Assembly: GCA_009760855.2 (NCBI GenBank)
Contig: WPIO01000047.1
Coordinates: forward strand, 1-64,000
Source of the DNA: Cristatella mucedo
Lineage: Eukaryota; Bryozoa; Phylactolaemata; Cristatellidae
DNA: 64,000 nt
Reading direction: 5' to 3'
Shown here: piece by piece, positions 31,548-41,327 of the stretch
How the letters are laid out: every line of letters begins with the position of its first letter
How positions within the stretch are numbered: the stretch's first letter is position 1
The notes under the pieces: model-generated
Database searches by the model: none
What the model saw: only the letters and a program-made list of their open reading frames with translations
What the model was told of the DNA's origin: nothing
Program-made: the position numbers and the translations under genes

Positions 31548-31631
31548 ATTCTAATGCTTGTGCTTTGGATCCGATAAGCTATGTCTGTCCTGTTTGCAGG
31601 GCCATCACCATGCAACCTGACTGTTTGCAAG
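31548..31631 (+). CDS. Possible extra cysteine-rich ectodomain exon
   Basis: An 84-nt open stretch bounded by a TTTTCTGATGTCCTTAG acceptor and a GTACGT donor, with phase 1 at both ends. It encodes 28 residues with four cysteines (ACALDPISYVCPVCRAITMQ, then PDCLQ). The symmetric 1-1 phase and cysteine spacing suit an extracellular module exon 3 kb upstream of the receptor ectodomain exon. Against it: the exon at 34695 seems to need a phase-0 entry, so at least one unseen exon would have to lie between, and the stretch is short enough to be open by chance. Confidence 0.3.
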
Positions 31632-33312
31632 GTACGTGCATTTGGAATGACTCCATAAAATATGCCTATTGTCATGTCAATCTCCTGCTTTGTGCCCACC
31701 CTGTTGGACCAGCCGTCGTCTGATCGTGCTATTTATACGGCCCCCCCTGCTCATTTTCTTGCTAATGTGAAAAAAGAAACAATATCAAGTTGATCTGTTC
31801 ACTCTCAGCCAGTCTGTAAAATTAAGAACAAATTGCAGAGCAGTCTGTTGGTGACCTGTACGACTGTCTCAAGTTCAGGTTTTTATTACTTTACCTGCCT
31901 GTCATCTGGGGAGCCATTAAATTAAAGTAGGTGGTACCTCAGGTTCTGCTTCTTTTCACTATCCATTACAAATCATGCATAACAAATTGGTTGCCCGGTG
32001 TGACTTCCTGTGTCCTTCTTCATGCTGGCAACTCGTATCTATAATACCTTCAGAACACTTAATCTCTGTTTGGACACTGAACAATTCGCTGCGTAATCGA
32101 GAAGTAATGACCTATAGCAATAGCTTACATGTATTGTGCTTAGGCTAATATTGCAAGTCACTCACGCGAAAACTCAGGGCCACTGGTTAGCCCGAACCTT
32201 TGCTACTAACGTAGAAGCATGCGTAGGTAAGTAGAGCAAACAAGAATACATACTAGTTCACCGGGGCACTATACAAAAACATTTTGCTCTGGCCCATCGG
32301 CCCGCCCAGCACAATTAGATGATTCGCTCTGACTGAGCTGACACTCGGAGGCACTGGTATGTTTATAGCTCCTTTTTAGGTGTCGTCAATCACGTCGTGA
32401 CTCTATGTCTTCTTGCCGTTAGTGAATTTCTGGCTTTGGGAGAATGCTAACGCAAAGAACGGTCTCTGATGAATTCAAAGTTAGTTTAGGGCACTTGTAA
32501 TCAACCTGATTTAGAAGAGCACTTGCTGGACTGGTCCAACAGTAGGCCAACTACCCATACGGGGAAACTAACTGGTTCATATAAGTAGGCCAAGCAAGTG
32601 AATGGAGGGACCAAAAGGTGTCATTAAACTCCTTTAATCGAAACCCAAAGTGCAGCTGATAAACTATTAATTTTCCGGTGTTCAGCTATTACATGTTGCT
32701 TTCGGGCTCTTGCTTGCTCGGTGCAGTGTGCTACTTTGCATATCATTGACCCTCCTTGCTTGCTGATTCTCTTGCAGCTCCTTTTTAAAGCACCCGGATA
32801 GAGATTTGGTTCTGCCATGTCGCCAGTCAACGACTTATTACTATTATTCATCGTCATTTATATTAACTTCTTGCAGATGGCGTTTTCTGGGCATGTGTTA
32901 GTCAAAGCTACTTAGAAGTAGTGTGGCACCGAAGTGGCCTCAGTGTCCATATAAGCATACATTCAATCACTCATATCTGTTCTATTTGCTATTGCTGAGC
33001 TCAGATGCTGTTGGCTATACATGCATATATGAGCAATGTATACTGCTCTCCTTAAAGTGAAGGAGCTGTTGCATGTTTGGCTCACTCGTGATAGGGACCG
33101 CAAAGAGCCTGTCTGTGTATGTGTGCAGCTCACCTGACAACAGCCAAGCAAGTTTATTTTGAATGTTTGTCGACCATAGCATGCTAACCAAGGTGGCAGG
33201 CATCATGTAGATTTTATTGTGCCCAAATCTGATCTTACTCGTCAAATTTTACTTTGTGGTAGTATTTGTGTGGTAAAACTCGATGATGTGTCGGATTTGT
33301 ATTAATTTGCTG
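31632..33312. other. Intergenic or intronic DNA with decayed repeat tails
   Basis: No supported gene. A worn minus-strand LINE/SINE tail lies near 32040-32090 (CAGAACACTTAATCTCTGTT, then TGGACACTGAAC). Tail-like words occur near 32240-32280 and 32785-32840. The rest is unremarkable. Confidence 0.4.
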
Positions 33313-33760
33313 GGTTGTATATATATATTTAATTTTCTAGGTTGTATATATATATATATATATATACAAACCTATTTGCATAAATACATGCATGCATACA
33401 TTCATACACGTATGCACGTACATGCACATACATGTAAATATATGTACATACACACATACATACAGTAGTGTATACATAGTCATGCATGCATTCATACATA
33501 GGCACATACATACATACATACATACAGTCGTACATGCATACATACAGTCGTACATACGTACAATCATGCATACATTCATACATAATACATAATACATAAT
33601 ACATAATACATAATACATAATACATAATACATAATACATACATACATACACGCATGCATGCATGCATGCATGCATTCATACATACATACATACAGTCATG
33701 CATACATACATATGCACATGCATGCATACATGCAATTATACATACATACATCATGTTAAT
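33313..33760. repeat. Compound microsatellite: (TA)n, CATA/GCAT tetramers, ATAATAC heptamers
   Basis: Contains (TA)n around 33318-33366, a long mixture of TACA, CATA and TGCA tetramers (33367-33570 and 33635-33755) and a run of ATAATAC heptamers at about 33583-33640. All frames are open for long stretches because the tetramers avoid stops. These are not proteins. Confidence 0.95.
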
Positions 33761-33829
33761 GATTCCACTACATAATGCATTGCTTTTTAGGGCTTCGTGG
33801 ATCTAAAGCTTGTGTTGCAGCTAGGGTCA

Positions 33830-34345
33830 AACGTATCTAGGTCCCTTCATTCTATGGCTCCAGCCTATCTGTCAGATATACTACCCCATCAGGCCAAGCA
33901 TCGTACCACCCGCTTCTCGGAATCCAACAGTCTAGAAATACCTCATACAAACCTTAAATCCTTTAGAGACCGTGCATTTAGTTCATATGCTCCCAAAGCC
34001 TGGAACTCCCTCCCGACCTGCGTAAAAACATCCCCTGACCTGACCACATTTAAAAGGAACCTAAAAACACACCTATTTAGGACAGCATTTAGTGGGTCCC
34101 TGTGATTCGTCTTTGATGTGCTTATGTGTGCTGACACTGTGCATGCTGCCACTAACCACAGTTGCATGCTGACCCTGTGCATGTCACCCCTAACCATATT
34201 ATTCATCTCGTTTGTTTTTCAAGCTTGATTTTACTTACCATTCAATTGCATTTCACTTTACAGCAAATGTAAAGCGCCTAGAGAGAGATTGAGTTCTCTG
34301 AGGGCGCTTTATCAAGTGAATTATTAATATTATTATTATCTACGA
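33830..34345 (+). mobile_element. LINE-alpha 3' end
   Basis: Starts at RSLHSMAPAYLSDILPHQAK, is open to the element's stop at 34103-34105 (ending AFSGSL), and has the 3' UTR, an intact stem-loop (34269-34312) and an ATT tail. This is a recent-looking 5'-truncated copy just upstream of the receptor ectodomain exon. Confidence 0.88.
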
Positions 34346-34694
34346 TGAGGGTCCATGATTGAATTGTCGTTGCGACCTTTCCTATGTAAACTAGCGTATT
34401 TATTGTTAGATTGTTTTGGCTCGTTCGTAATTCACAGTGAAACTGGAAGCTGCTGCTTTGTTCTCAATGTGCTGTAAATTCGTCTGTGCAGCTAGTGCTG
34501 TTTGATTAGGATAGTAAGGTGCTGCCTACTTACTATTTGGCTGCTGAGATGCATTACCTTGGTACCAGTTGCTTGTGCTGAGCAGCCTGGTCAATTGGCC
34601 GTTCTTTCAACTAGCTCTTGTTGATGCAAAGGTTCATGAGTGACTTGCCTGTTGCTGTGTCTGATGTGTCTGATGCAAACCTCCGTGTTGACAG
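34346..34694 (+). other. Intron or 5' flank upstream of the ectodomain exon
   Basis: Non-coding. The last part is T-rich and ends GTGTTGACAG, the acceptor used here for the exon at 34695. A stop in the coding frame at 34689-34691 shows that the frame does not extend further upstream without splicing. Confidence 0.5.
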
Positions 34695-35046
34695 GCAAAC
34701 ATGCAAATGTCTTGTGAGCGTGACTACTTAGCATTGCCGACTTTTGAATATGCATGTGAATTACGTATTGGTGACTGTTGGGGGTGGTTGGGATGGTGTG
34801 CCCACTGTGCTGATATGTTACAACACCGAGGTCGGTGTGCCAAGCAATATTTCTGTTCCTTATCAGAGTATTGGAAAGACGCCAAGCAAGTCTGTCGTCC
34901 ATGCTCTAAACCTGGTACCACATATCAGGAGCTGCTGTGCCCCTGCGAAGCTGACAAGGATGCAGTCATTATCTGCACACCCGGCAGCAGCAATGCTCTT
35001 GCATGCCGGTCGCGTGCAGATGCTCTTGCCGAGTGCAGCCGCCGAG
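34695..35046 (+). CDS. Receptor ectodomain exon, cysteine-rich (TNF-receptor-like?)
   Basis: Open for 117 codons between a GTTGACAG acceptor and a GTGAGA donor. It leaves in phase 1, exactly what the stalk exon needs. It holds 15 cysteines, many in pairs (GDCWGWLGWCAHC, YWKDAKQVCRPCSKPGTTY, LLCPCEAD). The C-x-x-C after YW-x(5) and the PGT-x(5)-LLC-x-C pattern recall TNF-receptor cysteine-rich modules, including the short kind seen in BCMA and TACI. That is a resemblance by eye, not a search result. There is no signal peptide, so a first exon must lie upstream. The other two frames are less compelling because only this one splices in phase to stalk and membrane exons. Confidence 0.65.
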
Positions 35047-35089
35047 GTGAGAATTAGCCCGACTGTGGGCACACGGTTTCGTGTCCACA

Positions 35090-35655
35090 GTCGGCTCTGC
35101 CAGCATATCTCCTATTGAATCGGCTGGAAATCTAGGGGCCATGTTCCAAAGCGACCTCTCGTTAGACGACCATATCAGCTCTACAGTCAAGTCTGCCTAC
35201 TTTCAGCCCCATAAATTGCTAAAATTTGGGCTTGTTTAGATAAGGATACCACGTCGAAGTTGGTCCATGCATTCGTGACATCCTGTCTCGACTTCTGCAA
35301 CTCACTGCTTACTGGCCTACCAGCATGTGCGATCAGGCGATTGCAGCTGGTGCAAAACTCTGCAGCTAGGCTTGTCTGTAGTGAGCTTCACAGTTGCCAT
35401 ATCACATCACTTCTCGCCGACCTGTACTATCTACTAGTCAAGCAACGGATTGACTTGAAGGTTTTGTCACTCACTTTTAGGTAACTTTATTCTTTGGCAC
35501 CAGCCTATCGCTCAGATCTAATCCCCGCCAGGCCAAACATCGTACCACCAGCTTTTCAGAATCCAGCAGTCTACCAATACCTTGTACAAACCTCAAATCC
35601 TTTAGAGACCGTGCATTTAGTTCCTATGCTCTCAAAGCCTGGAACTCTCTCCCTT
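35090..35655 (+). mobile_element. LINE-alpha fragment inside the ectodomain-stalk intron
   Basis: From the GSASISPIESAGNLG block through LVHAFVTSCLDFCNSLL and NSAARLVCSELHSC to AFSSYALKAWNSL, with frame breaks. It ends abruptly without 3' UTR or tail. It starts 44 bp after the donor of exon 34695-35046, so it occupies most of the 737-bp intron. Confidence 0.82.
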
Positions 35656-35783
35656 TAAAATTACTATTGAATTGTGAGTGGGACAAACGCCCTCTGGGTT
35701 GAAATCGATTGGTGTGGGCGTGCTGTATCTTGACTTGCATCTGCACCTGCAGCCTGCCTGTAGTTATTTGTGTTTGAACCCAG

Positions 35784-36005
35784 GCTACACGACCACAACT
35801 CTTAGCACCAAAACCACCACTTTAACGACCTTCATCAGCAGCAGCAGCAGTACCAGCAGCAGTACCAGCAGCAGCACTAGCAGCAGTCCTGATGTTGCTA
35901 GTAGTGTGGCTTCAACTGTGTCTGCTCCTACGTCTCAGCAGTCCAACCAGTCAAGTAGCTTGTCTTTGTCTTCACCGGTTATCGATGGCGTTGCAGACAG
36001 TTTAG
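35784..36005 (+). CDS. Receptor stalk exon, Ser/Thr-rich
   Basis: A 222-nt exon, acceptor TGTGTTTGAACCCAG and donor GTGAGT, phase 1 at both ends. It encodes YTTTTLSTKTTTLTTFIS, then repeated SSST blocks from an AGC/ACC triplet repeat (about 35838-35888), then a Ser/Gln-rich stretch ending VIDGVADSL. This is the composition of an O-glycosylated, extended membrane-proximal stalk. The triplet repeat makes its length likely to vary between alleles. Confidence 0.75.
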
Positions 36006-36270
36006 GTGAGTACAGCACTGCTGCGACCGTGCAAGGCCGCTGCACCTATTGAGTGGTATACCGTGTGCCGTCTGCACACGTGCACCTTCATTCAATCTGT
36101 GCGCAAGAGAGCATTGTCAAGCCAAATAACTCACTGCTACTGTCCTTCTACTTCAGCAGTCAATCTCTTCTCGTTTGTTGCATTGACTTGTTTGCATTAG
36201 CAACGTCATAAGGAGCACATTGAGGGCCATTGCTATATGCAGTGTTTGTGGGACACCTGCATTGTTGCAG

Positions 36271-36420
36271 ATAAAGATGTGGTAGTTGGATGCACAGTGG
36301 GCATTATCCTGGTTCTGTTTTTCACCGGTGTTTTGTATTGGTGCTGCTGCCGTCGGCGACGAAATTCGAAACAAAGTCGAGCAAAGAACAGAAACCAAGT
36401 CGAGCAAAGAACTAGAGACG
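36271..36420 (+). CDS. Receptor transmembrane exon
   Basis: A 150-nt exon, acceptor TTGTTGCAG and donor GTATGG, phase 1 at both ends. After splicing it reads DKDVVVGCTVGIILVLFF, TGVLYWCCC, then RRRRNSKQSRAKNRNQ. That is one membrane segment of about 22 residues followed by a strongly basic stop-transfer sequence, so a type I membrane protein. The CCC at the inner face could be palmitoylated (inference). The exon continues in phase into exon A1 (41224). If the donor is skipped, the frame ends at 36480-36482 after 20 more codons. Confidence 0.82.
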
Positions 36421-36649
36421 GTATGGTGCTGGCTTTCGGCACTCACTTGTCGAAACATTGTGTTTGCACCTCACTGAGTTAACATCCACATGAGCCCTAC
36501 GGCTTGCCGCAGGCTTTGCTCCAGGCTCTAGCGCTAGGCAGATGACGACCAGGTAGTGCATTATAAAGTTCATCCGGTAGTTAAACAATGCAAAATTGTT
36601 ATTTCTATACGACTATCATTCGCATGCTGATAGCAGCAAAATAAATCAA
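36421..36649 (+). other. Start of the intron after the transmembrane exon; possible alternative 3' end
   Basis: Read-through of the donor adds 20 residues (MVLAFGTHLSKHCVCTSLS after the junction glycine), with a stop at 36480-36482. AATAAA occurs at 36640-36645. A short-tailed intronic-polyadenylation form is therefore possible, but nothing shows it is used. Confidence 0.3.
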
Positions 36650-37180
36650 ATTGAATGACTTCAAGACTTGCTACATATTCATGGACAGATCAAGTGTTAC
36701 TCAGTTACTTAAAAGGTTAACCCTCAAAGTTAGCCTGCCAACATTACTCTCTAACGTCTCTATTGAGTCAGGACTGCATGTTGCTAACCAATCTTTTGCT
36801 AGATGGCTGCATATTCTGTATTTAATTCTGCATTTCTATAGCTTCATAGTTTTGCAAAATTCTGGCAGACAGATTAAGGTACAAAAGCCAAGTTAGCTCT
36901 TGCATTTAGTACTCGGCGACCGCTATTGCATTATCCGGCCTGTTTACTACGATCCTTCCTAATGTTTCAAACTCTTGCAGCTGGGCTTCTCCATCGTGAA
37001 TTTGACAGCTTCTACAGTACACCACTTCTCTCAGACACCACTAAAAATAGTAATACTAATACATGAGTCGAAATTTTCTGGTGGTGGAGCCTTCAGCTCG
37101 TGTACATTTGATCTTAAAAGGGTCAGTTAAAGGTGCATCAGTTCTGGTCAGCTTTTCTTTTGCCACTGTAAACCTGTCTC
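36650..37180 (+). mobile_element. LINE-gamma, left part (split by LINE-alpha)
   Basis: Decayed L2-like sequence ending GGTGCATCAGTTCTGGTCAG, CTTTTCTTTTGCCACTGTAA, which matches the LINE-gamma copy at 5.19-5.24 kb. The right part follows at 38391 after an inserted LINE-alpha. The coding content is unreadable. Confidence 0.5.
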
Positions 37181-37184
37181 TAAC

Positions 37185-38390
37185 CTGTCTCTGAAATATG
37201 GCGTACCTCAGGGCTCCGTGCTTGGTCCGCTTCTTTTCACGGTGTATACTCTCCCTCTTGCTGATGTGATTGCCAAGCACAATCCAGGCTTTCACTTCTA
37301 TGCAGATGACACTCAGTTGTACCTTTGCTTTGATCCCTCCCAGCCTTCGAGCACCTCATATTCTCTCAACTCACTTGCTGCATGTATTGATGACATCCGC
37401 ACATGGATGGCAGCAAATTTTCTAAAACTTAATGACGATAAAACTAACTTACTAGTTATGGGCCAACTCAGTGTGATTTACAGATTGGAAAGGCTGAAGC
37501 TCAAAATTGGCTCTGCCAGCATATCTCCTGTTGAATCAGCTCGAAATCTAGGTGTCATATTCCAAAGCAACCTCTCGTTAGACGACCATATCAGCTTCAC
37601 AGTAAAATCTGCCTATTTTCAGCTTCATAATATTGCTAAAATTCGGGCTTTAAGGATACCACATCCAAGTTGGTCCGTGCATTCGTGATATCCCGTCTCG
37701 ACTTCTGCAACTCACTGCTCGCTGGCCTACCGGCATATGCGATCAGGCGATTGCAGCTGGAGCAAAACTCCGCAGCTAGGCTTGTCTGTCGTGAGCGTCG
37801 CAGTTGCCATATTTCACCACTTCTCGTCGACCTGCACCGGCTACCAATCAAGCAACGGATTGACTTGGAGGTTTTGTCGCTCACTTTTAGGTCACTTCAT
37901 TCTTTGGCTTCAGCTAATCTCTCAGATCTACTCCCCCATCAGGCCAAGCATCGTACCACCCGCTTTTCGGAATCCAACAGTTTACCACTACCTCGTACAA
38001 ACGTCAAATCCTTTGGAGACCGTGCATTTAGATCGTATGCACCCAAAGCCTGGAACTCCCTCCCGACATGCATCAGCACATCCCCTGACTTGACAACATT
38101 TAAAAAGAACTGTAAAACACACCTATTTAGGACAGCATTTAGTGGGTCCCTGTGATTCGTCCTTCATGTGCCTATGCGTGCTGACACTGTGCATGCTGCC
38201 ACTAACCACATTTGCATGCTGACTCTGTGCGTGTCACCCCTAACGATGTTGTTAATGTTGTTTATCAAACATTGTATTACTCACCATTCAATTGCATTTC
38301 CCTTTGCAGCAAATGTAAAGCACCTAGAGAGAGATTGAGTTCTCTGAGGGCGCTTTATCAAGTGCATTATTATTATTATTATTATTATTA
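37185..38390 (+). mobile_element. LINE-alpha copy in the TM-A1 intron
   Basis: Begins at [19 protein letters not shown] and includes [17 protein letters not shown] (catalytic pair, about 37290-37325). It is open to about 37650. A small deletion (LDKDT lost) shifts frame there, and it is open again from 37670 to the element's stop at 38153-38155. 3' UTR, stem-loop (about 38315-38357) and (ATT)n tail are present. It interrupts LINE-gamma, so LINE-alpha is the younger. Confidence 0.87.
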
Positions 38391-38690
38391 TCTATCCTTT
38401 TGTGCTAATGTGCTTTGCATGTTTGCATGTGTGCATGCATGCACACGATTTGTGTTAAATAGCAAAAGGTCTTACGAATCGTTGGCCATGAGTATCTTCC
38501 ATGTTTTGTTAGCATGCTGGCCTTAGTGTGATTCTTTGCTTGGTTTTGCATGTTTGGTATAATCCAACTCACAAACCCTTGGCCACTGATTCACTAACAG
38601 TCTGTTGTTAAGTGCCTGGAAAGATATTAAGTTTTCTTATGGTGCTTTACTAACGACATGTTATTCTTTTATTCAGATTAGTTGCATTCT
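38391..38690 (+). mobile_element. LINE-gamma, right part (3' end)
   Basis: Matches 5.25-5.52 kb: GAGTATCTTCCATGTTTTG, GCATGCTGGCC, GTCTGTTGTTAAGTGCCTGG, then GGTGCTTTACTAACGACATG. Flanking DNA on the right is also paralogous to 5.6-6.1 kb, so LINE-gamma was in place before the segment was duplicated. Confidence 0.6.
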
Positions 38691-38832
38691 TTCTGAAGTA
38701 TTTTAAGTGCATCGAATGCTACTTAGTTATTTTCTGATGCCCTTACGAATATACTGTGATCATTGTCATTATTGTGCATATCTCAAGGAATCATGATTAG
38801 ATTATGACCTGGTTTGTAATTTGGCTATGCAG

Positions 38833-38924
38833 GGTCTGGGAGGATTTGTGGCAAGAGCCAGGGATGAACAGGCTATGTTCAGTGCCACCCAAACTAATCT
38901 GTGCACCCAGGGGGTCAAGATATA
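38833..38924 (+). CDS. Possible small exon, paralogue of 5674
   Basis: Follows TAATTTGGCTATGCAG. In phase 0 it reads GLGGFVARARDEQAMFSATQ and then TNLCTQGVKI before a stop. The paralogue at 5674 reads YLELLVTKARDDQAVFSANQ and NNLC. Conservation in one frame favours past coding, but the transmembrane exon leaves in phase 1, and in that phase both copies stop after about 12 codons. A SINE begins at its right end. Very uncertain. Confidence 0.25.
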
Positions 38925-39100
38925 AAATAAAATTAAAAATATAAGCTGGTTTTACAGCCTCATTTAGAAGAGCCTTAACGGCCATCACCACCACTTGCAG
39001 TTGACACAAACGATTGCTCACTGCAGGATTCGAACCCATAGCCTTGGTCGTGAATAGCCAGCACCTTACCTCCTGGGCTATCACTACCCTGTTAATGCAG
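38925..39100 (-). mobile_element. SINE-II copy
   Basis: Minus-strand tRNA-like head with B box at 39026-39036 (reverse complement of GGTTCGAATCC), body GCAAGTGGTGGTGATGGCCG and AAGGCTCTTCTAAATG, and an AT-rich tail. It is absent from the paralogous position at about 5765, so it inserted after that duplication. Confidence 0.78.
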
Positions 39101-39416
39101 CCTCGAATATACATATCAGCACTTTATGAACTTTTTACCGATTGTATTTTACATGAACATAAGAATTCGCAGAGCTACTAATATTTGTCACAAATCGTGC
39201 AAGCAAACAACTTGATTTGCTAACCATGTGAAAAACATAAAAAATGAAACCAGATTCTGCAGTATCTGGAGCACCTAATTATGGCTCTCCACATAGCTGT
39301 CTTTTTCGAAGAATAACTTTGTATAGATATTATTGATGCTGCCACGGTTTGTGAACATGCTAAGAAACCCTAAATTACTAAATAATTGCAAGTTTCTCAC
39401 ACCTAAAAAACTAACC
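39101..39416 (+). other. Intron, paralogous to 5.78-6.07 kb and to the starts of tandem units 2 and 3
   Basis: Shares TTTGCTAACCATGTGAAAAA, CAGTATCTGGAGCA and TCACACCTAAAA with 48.18-48.39 and 54.76-54.98 kb, at clearly lower identity than the rest of the tandem units. No exon seen. Confidence 0.55.
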
Positions 39417-40262
39417 TGATTATAATACTAATGCATAATTATAGCACCCTCAGAGAACTTAACCTCTTTATAGGCACTTTACAGATGCTGTGATAAAACA
39501 TGATCTTTGGTAACTTTCACAGTGCCAAGTATAACATTTACAGAGGTGAAATACATGGGGACAACATGCAAATATGATTAGAAGCTGCAGGCACTATGTC
39601 AGTATTGTTAAACACACACTTGGAGAATCGCAAAGATTTAATGCTATAATAAGTAGGTGTTTTTAGCTTTCATTTGAATGTCATCATGTCAGGGGATGTC
39701 GTGAAGTCAGTGACAAGTGAGTTCCATGCTTGGCAGCGTGTTAATTGAAGGCATGTTCGCTAATGGTTTTGGGGTCTTACGAGGTGTAGCCAAATGATTT
39801 GATTTAGAAAACCACGTGGTAAGATGGTTGGCCTGTTGTGGAGATAGCCGACGTAGGTAGGCTGGAGCCCAAAGATAAATGAAACTAAAAGTGAGTGACA
39901 TAACTCAAGATGGACAAGCCTAGATGGAGAGTTTAGCGCCAGCTGTATGTGTGTGATTGTACAAGCCAGTAGACCAGCTAGCAGTAAGGTATGTAAATGG
40001 TTAATGTGCACGCCCCGACCAAGCTCTGGGTGAGGTCGTGGGCCCGAGCCCTGAGGCATATGTGAAGCACCTGAATAGAGATTAAGTTCTCTTGGGGTGC
40101 TATATATATGAATTTTATTTATTTATGTTTAGGTCAAGACGGGTGTTACAAGTGCATTGGCCAACTTTAATGTTGTATCCATGAGCGATCTCGAACTTTA
40201 GCCATGTTTTGAAGAAGGAAGTAGGCAGACTTTACTTTGGAGCTAATGTGTTTATCTGACAA
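39417..40262 (-). mobile_element. LINE-delta copy (minus), carrying a SINE-I
   Basis: A LINE-alpha relative on the minus strand. Its tail region reads TGTAAAGTGCCTATAAAGAG, GTTAAGTTCTCTGAGGGTGC in sense. The coding remnants LLAGLLACTITHIQLALNSPSRL and FIFGLQPTYVGYL are degenerate. A SINE-I lies inside at 39989-40131. The empty site is at about 6070 (CTGACCTATGGGG), where the left-hand paralogue has no LINE. Confidence 0.65.
39989..40131 (+). mobile_element. SINE-I nested in LINE-delta
   Basis: Degenerate A-box region (AAATGGTTAATGTGC), B-box region GTCGTGGGCCCGAGCCCTG and tail GTGAAGCACCTGAATAGAG, ATTAAGTTCTCTTGGGGTGC, ATGAATTTTATTTATT. The second LINE-delta segment at about 40760 shows the uninterrupted sequence (CAGTAAGTTATATAAGTCG). 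Confidence 0.75.
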
Positions 40263-41085
40263 TGGGGCAGTTTAGAAGCTGCAGGCACGGTGTCAGTATG
40301 GATAAACATACAGAAGGTGAATTGCACGGATGTAATGCTGTAAACAGGAGCTGTGTATTATGCTTCCTTTTAAACATGATTATGTTAGGCGATATCGTGA
40401 GGTCCGTCAGAAATGAGTTACAGGCTTGCTAGCATGTGAATTGAAGGCATGGTTGCTAATGGTTTTGGGGCCGTACAAGGTTTAGCCAAACGATTTAATT
40501 CAGAAAAGCAGGTGGTGCGATGGCTGGCCTGGTATGGGGATAGATGTGACAGGTAGGCAGGAGCGAAAAGGTGAACGATTCTGGAAGTGAGTGATATAAC
40601 CTTGAAGTCAATTCTCTGCCTGATTGGGAATCAGCGCTGGTCGGCAAGAAGTTGCACAATGTGGGAAATGCCAACTGCAATGCTTACGACAGACAAGCCT
40701 AGCTGGAGAGTTATGCACCAACTGTAAGTGCCTGTATTGCCACAAGCCAGTAGACCAGCTAGCAGTAAGTTATATAAGTCGAGATGGGATACGTACAAGT
40801 CCATGAACCAATTTGGATGTGGTATCCCTTTTTAATTGAGTGATTTTGAGCAATGATCTTTCCAATTTGTGAGTCACACTTGGTTTGGGCAACACTAGTG
40901 AGTTGGTTTTCTCGTCATTGCTTTTAGGAAATCTTTCCGACATCCATGTTTGGATGTGAGAAACCTATGTAGCAAGGGTGTGTCGAGAATTAGACCGGTT
41001 GGAGTGCTGGGAGGGATCAAAGCAAAGTTACAACTGAGTGAGTGACTTCTACATAGAAGTGCGAAGTCTGGATTATCGTAGGCAG
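40263..41085 (-). mobile_element. LINE-delta segment shared by all tandem units
   Basis: Minus-strand L2-like remnants (sense LLAGLLACG-like, FTFSLLPTCHIYPHTRPAIAP-type). Repeated at 48575-49380 and 55160-55975. From here rightward unit 1 becomes very similar to units 2 and 3, so 40263 is close to the left end of the recent homology. No intact frame. Confidence 0.65.
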
Positions 41086-41223
41086 TTGCATGTGCGGTAT
41101 CCAAAATGTATTGCTTCTTCGTGCCTCTGCTACCATTTGCACATATTATTATCGGCCTCAGTTGTGGGCAACTGTGAACTATAAGGGATTTGCATTGATT
41201 CCACGAGCATGTGGATTTTGCAG

Positions 41224-41327
41224 CCGAGGAAGGTCGACCTATGCTGGCAACCCCAAACGTGTCCCCTCAGATACCAAACGGCGGGACTGACAATAGCAAC
41301 GAGCGTATGGAGGGCAGTTCTTCGAAG
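41224..41327 (+). CDS. Receptor cytoplasmic exon A1
   Basis: A 104-nt exon, acceptor GTGGATTTTGCAG and donor GTTTGT. Entering in phase 1 from the transmembrane exon, it reads AEEGRPMLATPNVSPQIPNG, GTDNSNERMEGSSSK and leaves in phase 0, matching B1. It is polar, with no recognised signalling motif. Against A2 it has ten base differences in 34 codons, and every one changes the amino acid. The adjacent introns differ by only about 1-5 percent. It is the first A exon after the transmembrane exon, so the default choice for the gene at 34.7 kb. Confidence 0.68.

Noticed and set aside
33283-33754. Open frames rich in Met, His, Cys and Tyr on both strands
   Set aside because: Produced by TACA/GCAT tetramer and ATAATAC repeats that lack stops; no splice or start context.
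36640-36645. AATAAA as the main polyadenylation site of the receptor gene
   Set aside because: It lies in the intron before well-formed, phase-matched tail exons; kept only as a weak alternative-end hypothesis.
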